Shown in pieces: positions 16,338-25,133 of a stretch of 54,955 nt of DNA. Below the pieces are notes generated by a model. It was not told the origin of the DNA. It saw only the letters and a program-made list of their open reading frames with translations, and made no database searches. Origin of the DNA: UBA6109 sp035366835 (lineage in GTDB: Bacteria > Desulfobacterota > Syntrophia > Syntrophales > UBA6109); the NCBI GenBank assembly GCA_035366835.1, contig DAOSIS010000023.1, forward strand, positions 1-54,955, given 5' to 3'. The position numbers were made by a program, and so were the translations under genes. Numbering within the stretch: position 1 is the first letter of the stretch; every line of letters begins with the position of its first letter.

Positions 16338-18344
16338 CTATTGCTCCTTCAGCGCCGTTCCGGCCTTCTCCCGGCTGTCGTAGATGTAAGGTGCCAGGTC
16401 TCGTTTCTTCAGTTCGTCGCCCAGCTTCATCCTCAGGAACGTGCTCGTCGTGTAGCGCGTCACGCGCCGGTAGTACTTCATCACGTCGCGGACCATTTCG
16501 GTGTATTCGTCCACCAGTTCCGGCAGGATGTTGAAGTTGTCATAGTTGACGATGGTGTCGACCTTCCGGCCAAGGGGACCCAGCATGTCCCCCACCATCT
16601 CCCGGATGTTCCGGATGTCCTCGCGGGAACGGATGAAATAATTCTCGAAATTGACGAAGAACAGATTCTGGTCGGGATGGTACACTAGGCGGTCTGACAG
16701 GGGGAGGCTCAGGAGATCGTCCTTCAGGCCCATCGGACCGGGCAGGAAGATCCGCTCGTCCATGAGACGCGGCGTGCCGTTCAGAATCGGCTTGAATTCC
16801 ATCCGCTCCAGGATGTCCCGTTTGAGATCGATGCCGGGCGCGATCTCGACCAACTCGATCCCCTTCTTGTGTATCGAAAAGACGCAGCGCTCCGTAATGT
16901 ACAGGACCGGACGGTTCAGCGACGCGGCGTAACGCCCGCTGAAGGTCTTCTGCTCCACGCGCCGGATGAATTTCATCTGGCAGCCTTCCTGGACGATGCG
17001 GAGCTTCCCGTCTCCGGTTTCGACCTTCAGCCCTCCGGCCGTGAAGGTTCCCGTGAAGGCGATCTTCTTTGAATTCTGGCTGATGTTGATGAAGCCTCCC
17101 GGCCCGACGAGCCGGGTCCCGTAGCGGCTGACGTTGACGTTTCCCTCCTGGTCCACCTCGGCGGCGCCGAGATAGGCGATGTCGAGGCCGCCGCCGTCGT
17201 AGAAATCGAACTGGTAGCACTGGTCGATGAGGCAATCCATGTTCGTCCCGGTGCCGAAATTGAGTCCGCCGTTGGGGAGGCCGCCGATGACGCCGGGCTC
17301 CGCCGTCAAGGTGATGTACTCGATGATCTTTTCCTCGTTGGCGACCCGGGCCACCCCCTCGGGCATGCCGATGCCGAGATTGACGATGCTGTTGGCCTTC
17401 AACTCGAAGGCGCCCCGCCGCGTGATGATCTTGCGCTCGTCGAGGGGCAGGGGCGGAATCGACAGCATGGGAATCTTGACTTCGCAGCTGAAAGACGCGT
17501 TGTAGGGCTCGGCGAAGGTCTGCCAGTGGTGTTCCGGCTTGGAGACGACGACGCAGTCGACGAGGATCCCCGGCACCTTGACGCACCTGGCGGGGAGCGT
17601 CCCGCGCTCGGCGATCCGTTCCACCTGGGCGATCACGAACCCGCTGGAATTCTTCGCCGCCATCGCCATCGACAGGGCGTCGAGCGTGAGCGCTTCCCGC
17701 TCCATGGTGATGTTGCCCTCGGTGTCGGCCGTGGTTCCGCGGATGACGGCCACATTGATGGGAAAGGCCTTGTAAAACAGGTACTCCTTGCCGTCGATCT
17801 CGATGAGGCTGATGAGGTCCTCTCCCTTGCGCTTCGTGAGATTGTTGATCTTGCCGCCCTCCACGCGCGGATCGACGAAGGTGCCGATGCCGACGGTCGT
17901 GATCGTTCCCGGGCGGTGGGCCGCGACGTCGCGGAAAAAATGCGAAACCACGCCCTGAGGAAAATTGTAGCCGAAGATCTTGTCTTCCCGGATCAGACGG
18001 TAAAGTTTCGGGGCCAGCCCGATGTGGCCTCCGATGACGCGTCCCACCAGACCTTCATGTCCGAGATGGTTCAGGCCCTTTTCCTTGCCGTCGCCCTGGC
18101 CGGCGGCATAGACGATCGTCAGGTTCCTCGGGCTGCCCGTCTTGAGGAAGTAGTTTTCCAGCTCGACGGCGATCTCCTCGGCGAATCCGGCGCCGATGAA
18201 TCCACCCGTGGCCACCGTGTCTCCGTCGCGGATGATCCGGACGGCTTCCTCGGCGGAGACGACCTTTCCTTTCTTCACCCGCTGGGCGGGCAGCTGCCAC
18301 AGGATGGGATGAACCAATTTTTGCCCGGCGCGTTGTGTTTTCAT
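16338..18344 (-). CDS. Family I acyl-CoA:carboxylate CoA-transferase with C-terminal extension
   Basis: The product is 668 aa. Fused alpha and beta CoA-transferase halves are visible: DGDTVATGGFIGAGFAEEIA near the N-terminus (alpha) and NSIVNLGIGMPEGVARVA starting the beta half, with the catalytic Glu in EYITLTAEPGVIGGLPNGG. About 110 extra residues follow the YdiF/propionate-CoA-transferase-like core. The enzyme moves CoA from a donor such as acetyl-CoA to an imported carboxylate in the cytoplasm. It is the last gene of the TRAP operon, 13 bp after USP, so it probably activates the TRAP substrate. The start at 18344 is chosen for GGGAGGG 6 nt upstream; 18368 would overlap USP. Confidence 0.88.
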   Translation of the reverse strand: MKTQRAGQKLVHPILWQLPAQRVKKGKVVSAEEAVRIIRDGDTVATGGFIGAGFAEEIAVELENYFLKTGSPRNLTIVYAAGQGDGKEKGLNHLGHEGLVGRVIGGHIGLAPKLYRLIREDKIFGYNFPQGVVSHFFRDVAAHRPGTITTVGIGTFVDPRVEGGKINNLTKRKGEDLISLIEIDGKEYLFYKAFPINVAVIRGTTADTEGNITMEREALTLDALSMAMAAKNSSGFVIAQVERIAERGTLPARCVKVPGILVDCVVVSKPEHHWQTFAEPYNASFSCEVKIPMLSIPPLPLDERKIITRRGAFELKANSIVNLGIGMPEGVARVANEEKIIEYITLTAEPGVIGGLPNGGLNFGTGTNMDCLIDQCYQFDFYDGGGLDIAYLGAAEVDQEGNVNVSRYGTRLVGPGGFINISQNSKKIAFTGTFTAGGLKVETGDGKLRIVQEGCQMKFIRRVEQKTFSGRYAASLNRPVLYITERCVFSIHKKGIELVEIAPGIDLKRDILERMEFKPILNGTPRLMDERIFLPGPMGLKDDLLSLPLSDRLVYHPDQNLFFVNFENYFIRSREDIRNIREMVGDMLGPLGRKVDTIVNYDNFNILPELVDEYTEMVRDVMKYYRRVTRYTTSTFLRMKLGDELKKRDLAPYIYDSREKAGTALKEQ

Positions 18345-18357
18345 GGTCGCCCTCCCG

Positions 18358-18876
18358 TCAGATCTCACCCAGCGTGATGTCCGTCTCTTTTTTGGGGATC
18401 GGAATGATGTAGACGGGGATCCGGATCCGATGCAGCACCTTTTCGGCCACGCTCCCGAGGAAGGTGTGGCTGATGAGCCCTTTCCCGTGCGTTCCCATGA
18501 TGACGATGTCGCAGCCGAGTTTATCCGCCATGTTCAGAATTTCCGTGGCGGGATTGCCCCGGACGACGTGGATTCCGACGACCCGCTTCATGGTCTCAGG
18601 ATCGTTTTGAAGTTCTCTTTCGGCGAATTGTGTCAGGCGTTCCTCGATCCGCATCCGGAGTTTTTCATTTGCATCCTTGCGCCGCCGGTCGATTTCCTCC
18701 TTCTCGATATAGGTGAGCAGAAGTGCGTCCTCTTGCGGGGAATGGGGTTCGATGACGTGGAGAAGATGGATTGTTGCGTTGTGTTGCCTCGCCGTATTGA
18801 TTGCATAGCGAAAGGCATAGGCTGAGTTTTTGCTCAAATCGGTAGCATACAGGACGGTCTGTATCTTGGGAATCAT
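18358..18876 (-). CDS. Universal stress protein (UspA family), copy 1
   Basis: The product is 172 aa, a single Usp domain starting TVLYATDLSKNSAYAF, with the ATP-binding signature GTHGKGLISHTFLGSVAEKV (G-2x-G-9x-G-S). It is cytoplasmic, probably a nucleotide-binding regulator of its operon partners. It lies between DctM and the CoA-transferase. It is very similar to the copy at 22251-22814 (YATDLSKNSAYAFRYA in both, similar ATP site), which points to tandem duplication. AGGAGG precedes the start. Confidence 0.9.
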   Translation of the reverse strand: MIPKIQTVLYATDLSKNSAYAFRYAINTARQHNATIHLLHVIEPHSPQEDALLLTYIEKEEIDRRRKDANEKLRMRIEERLTQFAERELQNDPETMKRVVGIHVVRGNPATEILNMADKLGCDIVIMGTHGKGLISHTFLGSVAEKVLHRIRIPVYIIPIPKKETDITLGEI

Positions 18877-18991
18877 ACCCTTTTCCTCCTTTTTCATCTG
18901 AAACGCGTCCGGGCAGACGTGAGGCACGCAGGAGGATGGACATCCGCCTGAACCCGTTTTCATGAAAAATGCAGAGACGGTTCCTTTTATC

Positions 18992-20314
18992 TCAACCGGT
19001 GAGCGTTGCCGCCCGCGGGGCCCACATCAGGATGTCGGGGAAAACGGCAAACAGGGTCACGGCCACGAGCATCAGCAGAATAAACGGTACAACGCCCTTA
19101 TAAATATGATTCAGCGTTATCTCAGGCGGCGCCACCCCTTTTAGATAGAAAATCGTATAGGCAAAGGGAGGCGTCAGAAATGATGTCTGCAGCACGACAA
19201 TATTCATCAGGGCAAACCAGATAGGGTCAAAGCCGAGCTTGATCGCGATGGGCGAAAAGAGTGGCACGACGATCATCACGATGCCGATCCAGTCCAGAAA
19301 GCAACCCATAATAATGATGATCGTCCACATCGCTATCAGAATGCCCCACTTGCCGAAGGGCAGCGCCAGGACCATCTCTTCAACGATGTCGCCGCAGCCC
19401 AGCCGCATGAAGACGCTCGTAAAGAACGAAGCCCCGATGACCACCAGGTAGACCATGGCGGATGACTTCGCCGTGGCGAGCGCCGCGTCTTTGACAACCT
19501 TCCAGTTCAATACTCCATAAGCGGCCGCCATAAGGACAGCCGCAAAGGCCCCGAAAGCGGCCGCCTCCGTCGGCGCGGCCATACCGAAAAAGATCGTTCC
19601 CAAAACCGCCAGGATGAGGACGCACACGGGCAACACCGAAGTGACCAGCATCTGCATTTTTTTCGCGAACGACACCCGGAGCTCTTCATGGATGGCCGGT
19701 CCCATTTCGGGCTTAAGGAAACACACAACGCCGATGTACATGAGATACAAAACGGACAGAATCACGCCCGGAAGAAAACAGCCGATCAACAAAGCGCCGA
19801 CGGAAACATTCGCGGTGGGCGCGTAGACCAGGATCAGGATGCTCGGCGGAATCAAGATGCCCAGTGCGCCGCCCGCGCAGATGGCGCCGCAGGCCAGCGG
19901 TTTGTTGTATTTGTATTTCATCATCGCCGGCATCGCCATGATGCCCATCGTGGTCACGGTTGCCCCGACAACTCCCGTCGCCGCCGCGAAGATCGTGGAG
20001 GCGGCGACCGTCGACATGGCGAGTCCGCCCCTCAATCCCCCGAGCATGACGTACATGGCGTCAAAGAGCCTTGTCGCGATTCCCGATTTTTCGATGATGA
20101 TTCCCATATAAATGAACAGCGGAACGGCGATCAGCGTATTGTCGGAAAGGGCGACATAGATGCGCAGCATGAAGACATTGCTGATCTGGGGCCCCACAAA
20201 AAAGATGCCGAAAATCGTTGCAACGCCGGCCAGCGAAAACCCGATCGGGAATCCCATCAGGATCACCCCGATCAGAATGGTCAACATCAAGAAAGTGATC
20301 ATTTCTAAACTCAT
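18992..20314 (-). CDS. dctM: TRAP transporter large membrane subunit (DctM)
   Basis: The product is 440 aa with about 12 membrane helices. Family features include PLFIYMGIIIEKSGIATRLF, the GALGILIPPSILILVYA segment and GCFLDWIGIVMIVVPLF. It forms the channel subunit that drives Na+-coupled uptake of substrate delivered by DctP. The start overlaps the DctQ stop as ATGA, so the two subunits are translationally coupled. Length is normal and no breaks are seen. Confidence 0.95.
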   Translation of the reverse strand: MSLEMITFLMLTILIGVILMGFPIGFSLAGVATIFGIFFVGPQISNVFMLRIYVALSDNTLIAVPLFIYMGIIIEKSGIATRLFDAMYVMLGGLRGGLAMSTVAASTIFAAATGVVGATVTTMGIMAMPAMMKYKYNKPLACGAICAGGALGILIPPSILILVYAPTANVSVGALLIGCFLPGVILSVLYLMYIGVVCFLKPEMGPAIHEELRVSFAKKMQMLVTSVLPVCVLILAVLGTIFFGMAAPTEAAAFGAFAAVLMAAAYGVLNWKVVKDAALATAKSSAMVYLVVIGASFFTSVFMRLGCGDIVEEMVLALPFGKWGILIAMWTIIIIMGCFLDWIGIVMIVVPLFSPIAIKLGFDPIWFALMNIVVLQTSFLTPPFAYTIFYLKGVAPPEITLNHIYKGVVPFILLMLVAVTLFAVFPDILMWAPRAATLTG

Positions 20315-20832
20315 GAGACGGTCAGCTCCTTTCCTTGAATCAGCCGGTACAGCTCCTTGATGAAGACATTGAACCCCTGGAGGATCATCATGAGGGTGCC
20401 GATGAGTATCCAGGTCTTGTAAGGATAGATCGGAGGGAAGTAGCCGATGGAGGATCTCTCCAAAATCCGCCAGGATTCGATGACATGCGGCACCATTGCA
20501 CCGATAATCATGAACCAGCACCAGAAGAACATGGTCACCATGAAGAACACATTCAGGAATGCCTGTACCCTGACGGGGAACTTCACCAGAATCATGTCCA
20601 CGCTGACATGTCCGCCCGTCTGCCAGGTGTAGGCCATGGCAAAGATCAGGGCGATGCTGCAGAGAAAGTATGTCGCATCGCTGCTCCATACGGTCGGAGC
20701 ATTGAATGCGTAGCGCGCAACGACTTCATAGACGAGCGAGAGAATCAGCAAAATGAGGCAATACGATGTTATCTTCGCGATTTTTTCATTGATGGCATCG
20801 ATGACCTTCATCATGGCAATAACGGTTTTCAT
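20311..20832 (-). CDS. dctQ: TRAP transporter small membrane subunit (DctQ)
   Basis: The product is 173 aa with four membrane helices. Typical DctQ features are an early VYEVVARYAFNAPTVWSSD and a central YTWQTGGHVSVDMI (consensus R/GGHV.VD). It is the accessory membrane subunit that pairs with DctM. It follows DctP after a 130-bp gap with a strong stem-loop. Confidence 0.93.
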   Translation of the reverse strand: MKTVIAMMKVIDAINEKIAKITSYCLILLILSLVYEVVARYAFNAPTVWSSDATYFLCSIALIFAMAYTWQTGGHVSVDMILVKFPVRVQAFLNVFFMVTMFFWCWFMIIGAMVPHVIESWRILERSSIGYFPPIYPYKTWILIGTLMMILQGFNVFIKELYRLIQGKELTVS

Positions 20833-20867
20833 AAGAACACTCCTATGTTCTCGTTCCTTGCAACAAG

Positions 20868-20889
20868 GCGCGGGCCTCTTGGGCCGCGC
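20868..20889. repeat. GC-rich stem-loop between dctP and dctQ
   Basis: The arms GCGCGGGCC and GGGCCGCGC pair at 8 of 9 positions around a TCTT loop. The hairpin sits in the only large gap of the transporter genes, directly after the receptor gene. Such stem-loops often stabilise upstream receptor mRNA so the binding protein exceeds the membrane subunits. Confidence 0.5.
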
Positions 20890-20962
20890 GCCCGGCCGGA
20901 AGCAAGAGGTCCGACCGGGCAGCGGGACACGAGAGCCGCTTCAGGCGTGAGGGAAAGCGACG

Positions 20963-22027
20963 CTACTTCCGAACGGGCACCATGAAATATTCGTAGTCGG
21001 AAAAGTCCTTCCACATCTTATTGACGGAAGCCCATGTCTTGGTGGTATGGGGCCTGTTGATCTTCTTCACTTCGTCATCAATGAATTTCCAGGCGTTCTT
21101 CCGGAACTCTCTCTGGTCGGCATCCTCGACGCGGGTCAGCGTCAACCCCTTGCTCTTGTAGAATGCCAGCGTTTCAACGCCCTTGGTGATGTCCTCGGCC
21201 CACTTCTGGATCGTCATGGCCATCGCGGCCGATTGAATGATGGCTTTGTATTCGGGAGGCAGCGCATTGTATTTCGTCTTGTTGAAACCCAGTTCGAAAT
21301 AACAGGTCGGCTGATGCATGCCGGGGCCGGCGACAAATTTGGTTACTTCGTGGAACCCCTGCTGTTTGTTCACGATCGGCGTGGAAAATTCCAGGGCGTC
21401 CAGAATCCCTTTCTGCAGCGAGGGATACAGGTCCACGCCCGGCACCATCATGACGGAAACGCCCATCGCCTTGAGAATCTCGGCCCACCAACCCGGGGTC
21501 CTGTATTTCAGGCCTTTGAAGTCTTTGACGTTCCTCAGGGGCTTGTTGGACATGGCCAGCAGTTCCGGATGAGTCAGGCCGCCGGGAATGACGATGACAT
21601 TCATGCCCATTTCATCATACATTTCCTGCATGAGTTCCTTGCCGCCGCCGGCATACATCCAGGTGACGTACATGGTCGGTTCGAGATGCATGGGAATGGA
21701 GGCAAAAAAATTCGCCGACGGATGCTTGCCCTGCCAGTAGCCCGTCCAGCTGTGCCAGCCGTCAATGGTGCCCTTGGAAGTGGCGTCCATATTCTCCATG
21801 GCCCCGACAACAGCGCCGGCGGGAAGCACTTTGATGACAAAATTGCCGCCGCTCATGTCGGAAACACGCTTGGCGAAATCTTCCGCCATCTCATGAAGCA
21901 GCCACCCCTTGGCCCAGGTTGTCTGCATGGTCCAACGCACCTTCTCCGCCGCCTGCGCGTAACCCCCGGAGAACAGAGAACCCATCAACATCAAGACAAG
22001 AACAAGACCGAATACTCTGCTTTTCAT
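20963..22027 (-). CDS. dctP: TRAP transporter periplasmic substrate-binding protein (DctP)
   Basis: The product is 354 aa. A signal peptide (VLVLMLMGSLFSGGYAQA) is followed by the DctP/TakP fold: WTMQTTWAKGWLLHEMAEDF near the mature N-terminus, then KGLKYRTPGWWAEILKAMG, where an Arg normally contacts the substrate carboxylate, and QKGILDALEFSTP. It captures an organic acid in the periplasm; Trp-rich features suggest a 2-oxo or aromatic/hydrophobic carboxylate, but that is inference. It follows USP copy 2 in the same direction, with a relic of a CoA-transferase in between. Confidence 0.92.
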   Translation of the reverse strand: MKSRVFGLVLVLMLMGSLFSGGYAQAAEKVRWTMQTTWAKGWLLHEMAEDFAKRVSDMSGGNFVIKVLPAGAVVGAMENMDATSKGTIDGWHSWTGYWQGKHPSANFFASIPMHLEPTMYVTWMYAGGGKELMQEMYDEMGMNVIVIPGGLTHPELLAMSNKPLRNVKDFKGLKYRTPGWWAEILKAMGVSVMMVPGVDLYPSLQKGILDALEFSTPIVNKQQGFHEVTKFVAGPGMHQPTCYFELGFNKTKYNALPPEYKAIIQSAAMAMTIQKWAEDITKGVETLAFYKSKGLTLTRVEDADQREFRKNAWKFIDDEVKKINRPHTTKTWASVNKMWKDFSDYEYFMVPVRK

Positions 22028-22113
22028 TTCCTCCCCCTCCTTTTTCCTTGGTCATTCAGTTCCGTTTCCTCTTTCGAGTCTCCCGGCGCCGCCGGGGTTT
22101 TCGAACAGTACGG

Positions 22114-22236
22114 TTACTGCCCCCATCCGGACCTCCTGCGCCGTCGCAATGTTGCCGCCGCCGCGTCCGCCGTCGTGCCGCGAACGACGGCCACGCAGAC
22201 GGGAAAGGCTCTGCGGAACGGGTATTCCCGTCCCCA
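22114..22236 (-). pseudogene. CoA-transferase relic between USP and dctP
   Basis: Minus-strand codons read REYPFRRAFPVCVAVVRGTT followed by AD. This aligns with KEYLFYKAFPINVAVIRGTT + AD in the intact CoA-transferase at 16338-18344. Nothing before or after resembles the rest of the gene. It lies right after USP copy 2, just as the intact gene follows USP copy 1, so it is probably the remnant of a duplicated USP-CoA-transferase pair. Confidence 0.6.
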
Positions 22237-22250
22237 AGATTGGACTGCCC

Positions 22251-22814
22251 TCATGACTTGCTTTCTGGAGATACCGGTGTCACGGAATCCATGGTCGGCA
22301 AGATTTCTTCCGAGAGAGTCTCCGTATCCTCCCTCGGGATCGGGATGATGTAGACGGGAATTCCGATCCGATGGAGCACCTTTTCCGCCACGCTTCCGAG
22401 AAATGCGTGGCTGATCACCCCCTTGCCGTGAGTCCCCATGACGACGATATCGCATTTCATCGCGGCGGCGATCTTCAGGATTTCCTCGGCCGGATCGCCG
22501 AAAAGAATCTGAACCGACGCGACGCGTTTGAGCGTCTCCGGATCGTCCTTCAGTTCCCGCCTGACAAACTCTTTCAGCCGTGCTTCGATCGCGCCTGCAA
22601 GCTCTTCTTTTTTTTCCCGGCGCATCTCCGACAGTCTGGCCGCGTCGGTATGGATCAGAAGATAGAGTTCCGCGACCGGCCGGCTGTCCATCACGTGCAG
22701 GATGTGAATCGACGCGTCATGTTTCCTTGCGGAGTTGACGGCGTAGCGGAAGGCATAGGCCGAGTTTTTGGAAAGATCCGTGGCGTAAAGGATTTTCTGG
22801 ATCCTGGGTATCAT
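22251..22814 (-). CDS. Universal stress protein (UspA family), copy 2
   Basis: The product is 187 aa with one Usp domain: KILYATDLSKNSAYAFRYAV at the N-terminus and the nucleotide-binding signature GTHGKGVISHAFLGSVAEKV. The ~20-residue C-terminal tail after IPIPRED is longer than in copy 1. It is the first gene after the sigma-54-type promoter at 22900-22915 and probably leads the TRAP operon. Close similarity to copy 1 indicates recent duplication. Confidence 0.9.
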   Translation of the reverse strand: MIPRIQKILYATDLSKNSAYAFRYAVNSARKHDASIHILHVMDSRPVAELYLLIHTDAARLSEMRREKKEELAGAIEARLKEFVRRELKDDPETLKRVASVQILFGDPAEEILKIAAAMKCDIVVMGTHGKGVISHAFLGSVAEKVLHRIGIPVYIIPIPREDTETLSEEILPTMDSVTPVSPESKS

Positions 22815-22899
22815 GGCTTTTCCATTGGCTTGCTGAATACGTTTCCGTACCTTGTCTTTTCTTCACGCATCAGGATCGACGATGCCTGCATGAGGCTAT

Positions 22900-22915
22900 G
22901 GCAAGAAGCGGGCCA
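22900..22915 (-). promoter_or_regulatory. Sigma-54 (-24/-12) promoter upstream of the USP-TRAP operon
   Basis: The minus strand reads TGGCCCG-N4-TTGC against the consensus TGGCACG-N4-TTGC. It has one mismatch, and GG and GC are at exact spacing. Transcription would start near 22889, about 75 nt before the USP ATG. The gene immediately upstream encodes a sigma-54 activator. Confidence 0.65.
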
Positions 22916-22978
22916 CGAGTCCTTGACAGAGCCAATATACTGAATTTGTTAATAAAAGAATTATCCGGCCGGAAGACA

Positions 22979-22996
22979 GGGGGAATAAACTCCCCC
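22979..22996. terminator. Possible terminator of the sigma-54 activator gene
   Basis: GGGGGA (22979-22984) and TCCCCC (22991-22996) form a stem with a 6-nt loop. It lies 111 bp beyond the activator stop on the minus strand and before the sigma-54 promoter. The downstream minus strand (TGTCTTCC) is only mildly T-rich. Confidence 0.35.
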
Positions 22997-23070
22997 GGCG
23001 AGTCGAAAGAAGGCTACATCAACATGAAGGGCGTACCGGGAAAACGAAGAGGCGAAGGCATTCCATGGGG

Positions 23071-23093
23071 TGTAGATAATGAGCTACATGTAG
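23071..23093. promoter_or_regulatory. Dyad sequence, candidate enhancer site for the sigma-54 activator
   Basis: TGTAG-N8-CTACA (23071-23088) overlaps the perfect palindrome CTACATGTAG (23084-23093). It lies about 160-180 bp upstream of the -24 element, in non-coding DNA just after the activator stop. This is the usual position of upstream activating sequences bound by Fis-type HTH regulators. Confidence 0.4.
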
Positions 23094-23106
23094 ACAAGGG
23101 GATGCT

Positions 23107-24501
23107 TCAAGTCTGCTTCAGAGAAATATTTAGTCTTTTCATTTTCTTGTATAGTGACGTGCGGTGGATTCCCAGCAATTGGGCCGCCTGGTTCTTGTTG
23201 AAGTTGCAGGTGCGGATCGTGTGCAGCAGCGTCTCCTTCTCCACGTCATCGCGGCGGCGCCGGAGGGTTTCCCTGTTGCCTCCGGAGGTCGCCTGATGCA
23301 GGTCCTGCAGGAAAAGAGGAAGGTGCCGAGTCTGGATCTGGTCTCCGTCCAGGGCGAAGAGAATGCGCTCGAGGATGTTCGACAGCTCGCGGACATTGCC
23401 CGGCCAGGAATAATTTCGGAAGATCTCCATGACCTGGGGAGAGATGCTGGCCATCTTGGTGCCGTGCTCCCGCTTGAGTTTCTTCATGACATGCTCGGCG
23501 ATGAGCGGAAAGTCATCCATGCGGCTGCGGAGCGGCGGGACGGACAGCGGAATGACGTTCAAGCGGTAGAACAGGTCTTTCCGGAATTTGCCGCGGTCGG
23601 AAAGATTCTCCAGGTTCTCGTGGGTGGCGGCGATGAGGCGGAAGTTGCTCTTGATGACGCGGTTGCCTCCCAGACGCTCGAATTCCTTGTCTTCCAGGAC
23701 ACGGAGGAGCTTCGGCTGCATCTCCACCGGCAGATCGCCGATCTCGTCAAGGAAGATGGAGCCGCCGTTGGCCAGTTCGAATTTTCCCGGCTTGACCTTG
23801 TTCGGCGCCCCCGTGAAGGCACCCGGCTCATATCCGAAAAGCTCCGCCTCCAGCAGATCTTTCGGAATGGCGGCGCAGTTCAGACGTATGAAGGGATGAA
23901 GGCGGCGTTCGCTGGCGTAGTGGATGGCGTGGGCGAAGAGCTCCTTGCCCGTTCCGCTTTCGCCGGAGATGAGGACCGGCGCGTCAATTTCCGCGGCCCG
24001 CAGCGCGAGCCGCTTGAGTTCGACGATCCCCCGGCTGTTGCCGACGATGTGATCGATCGTGTATTTCGAGGAACGCAGGCTGGTGAGTTCTTTCTCGTAG
24101 AATTCGACTTTGGATTCGAGCAGGTTGAGCTGATTGGACAGGCTGTGGAGGTCGCGGACGTTCTTGAACATGACCTGGCCGAAGACAAACAGCCCCTGCC
24201 CGTCGATCTGTACGGGAATCCTCTGGACCACCATGTCCTGGCCCTTGATGGTGTGGGGGTGATTGATTTCCGGCACGCCGGTGCCTGCGACCACGTGCAT
24301 CCGCGTGTTCTCGACGATTTCCGTACAGTGCTTTCCGATTGCCTCCTTGGGATCGATACCCAGAAAGACGCCATAGGCCCTGCTGAAAAAAACGACTGTT
24401 CCTGATCGGTCGGTGATGATGACGCCGTTCCTGATGCTGTCCAGAACGGCCTCGTAGAAGACGACTTTTTTCTGTAGCTCCGTGATCTTCTTCCCGCTCA
24501 T
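23107..24501 (-). CDS. PAS-AAA+-Fis sigma-54-dependent transcriptional activator
   Basis: The product is 464 aa. An N-terminal PAS-like sensor (YEAVLDSIRNGVIITDRSGT) is followed by a linker helix and an AAA+ domain with Walker A GESGTGKE, the sigma-54-contact loop GYEPGAFTGA, Walker B GGSIFLDEIGDLP and the arginine-finger region FRKDLFYRLNVIPL. A C-terminal Fis-type helix-turn-helix (NQAAQLLGIHRTSLYKKMK) ends the protein. It opens sigma-54 promoters in response to a small-molecule signal, probably sensed by PAS. The promoter it most likely controls lies next downstream. The start at 24501 has GGAGGCGAGG upstream; a longer frame to 24603 lacks family similarity. Confidence 0.92.
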   Translation of the reverse strand: MSGKKITELQKKVVFYEAVLDSIRNGVIITDRSGTVVFFSRAYGVFLGIDPKEAIGKHCTEIVENTRMHVVAGTGVPEINHPHTIKGQDMVVQRIPVQIDGQGLFVFGQVMFKNVRDLHSLSNQLNLLESKVEFYEKELTSLRSSKYTIDHIVGNSRGIVELKRLALRAAEIDAPVLISGESGTGKELFAHAIHYASERRLHPFIRLNCAAIPKDLLEAELFGYEPGAFTGAPNKVKPGKFELANGGSIFLDEIGDLPVEMQPKLLRVLEDKEFERLGGNRVIKSNFRLIAATHENLENLSDRGKFRKDLFYRLNVIPLSVPPLRSRMDDFPLIAEHVMKKLKREHGTKMASISPQVMEIFRNYSWPGNVRELSNILERILFALDGDQIQTRHLPLFLQDLHQATSGGNRETLRRRRDDVEKETLLHTIRTCNFNKNQAAQLLGIHRTSLYKKMKRLNISLKQT

Positions 24502-24621
24502 CGATGCCTCGCCTCCGCGATCCGGCAAATGGACGGTTTCTGAAAACGGCTCTCGGAAAAAACGCTCTTCTGCAACCTGACTCGCGACTGAGATTGGGGT
24601 CAACGGGGCGGGCCCCGCAGC

Positions 24622-25056
24622 CTATGCGGACTTCGGCGCCTTGGGGGGGCTCACGGTCGCCTCACCCTCCAGCACAACCACTGCATCCTGGTTCGTGCAG
24701 GTCGTCTTCAGACGAAGACGATTCTTCGGTTCGTCGATCTCGATCACCTCGACGGTCGCCGTGATGGTATCTCCGATGCGGACGGGCGCAAGAAAACGGA
24801 GGGACTGACCGAGATAAATGGTCCCCGGGCCGGGGAGCTGCATGCCCAGAACGGCAGAGACAAATCCTGCCGTCAGCATGCCATGGGCGATTCTCGATTT
24901 GAAGAATGTGCCTGCTGCGTAGACTTCGTTGATGTGGGCGGGATTCAGGTCGCCGGTAACGCCGGCGTAGAGATAGACATCCGCTTCCGAGACGGTTTTC
25001 GTGAAGGAGGCGCTGTCGCCGCGGGAAATCTGCCGGATGGTTCTGCCCACGATCAT
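24622..25056 (-). CDS. MaoC-like (R)-specific enoyl-CoA hydratase
   Basis: The product is 144 aa, a single hot-dog fold of the PhaJ/MaoC type. The catalytic Asp/His motif is visible as GVTGDLNPAHINEVYA, followed by RIAHGMLTAGFVSAVLG. It hydrates trans-2-enoyl-CoA to (R)-3-hydroxyacyl-CoA. AGGAGGAAG precedes the start. It has its own promoter (25221-25249) and a structured leader, so it is not simply the end of the TTT operon. It could act in oxidation of acyl-CoA made by the nearby CoA-transferase, but this is inferred from proximity only. Confidence 0.88.
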   Translation of the reverse strand: MIVGRTIRQISRGDSASFTKTVSEADVYLYAGVTGDLNPAHINEVYAAGTFFKSRIAHGMLTAGFVSAVLGMQLPGPGTIYLGQSLRFLAPVRIGDTITATVEVIEIDEPKNRLRLKTTCTNQDAVVVLEGEATVSPPKAPKSA

Positions 25057-25088
25057 GATGAACTTCCTCCTCCCCGGCGGCTCGACCG

Positions 25089-25133
25089 GCGTCCGCCGAA
25101 AACGGACGCAGGCGGGAGCTTCCCGCGCCTGCG
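25089..25133 (-). promoter_or_regulatory. Overlapping hairpins in the maoC leader
   Basis: Stem A pairs GCGTCCG (25089-25095) with CGGACGC (25103-25109). Stem B pairs CGCAGG-CGGGA (25107-25117) with TCCCG-CG-CCTGCG (25121-25133). They share 25107-25109, so full formation of one disturbs the other. Both lie in the ~158-nt leader before the MaoC start. No known riboswitch is recognised. Confidence 0.35.

Noticed and set aside
22066..22102. GC hairpin (CCCGGC/GCCGGG) upstream of dctP as a terminator between USP copy 2 and dctP
   Set aside because: On the transcribed minus strand it is not followed by T residues; the T-rich side is on the plus strand, where no gene ends. It may only be incidental GC palindromy.
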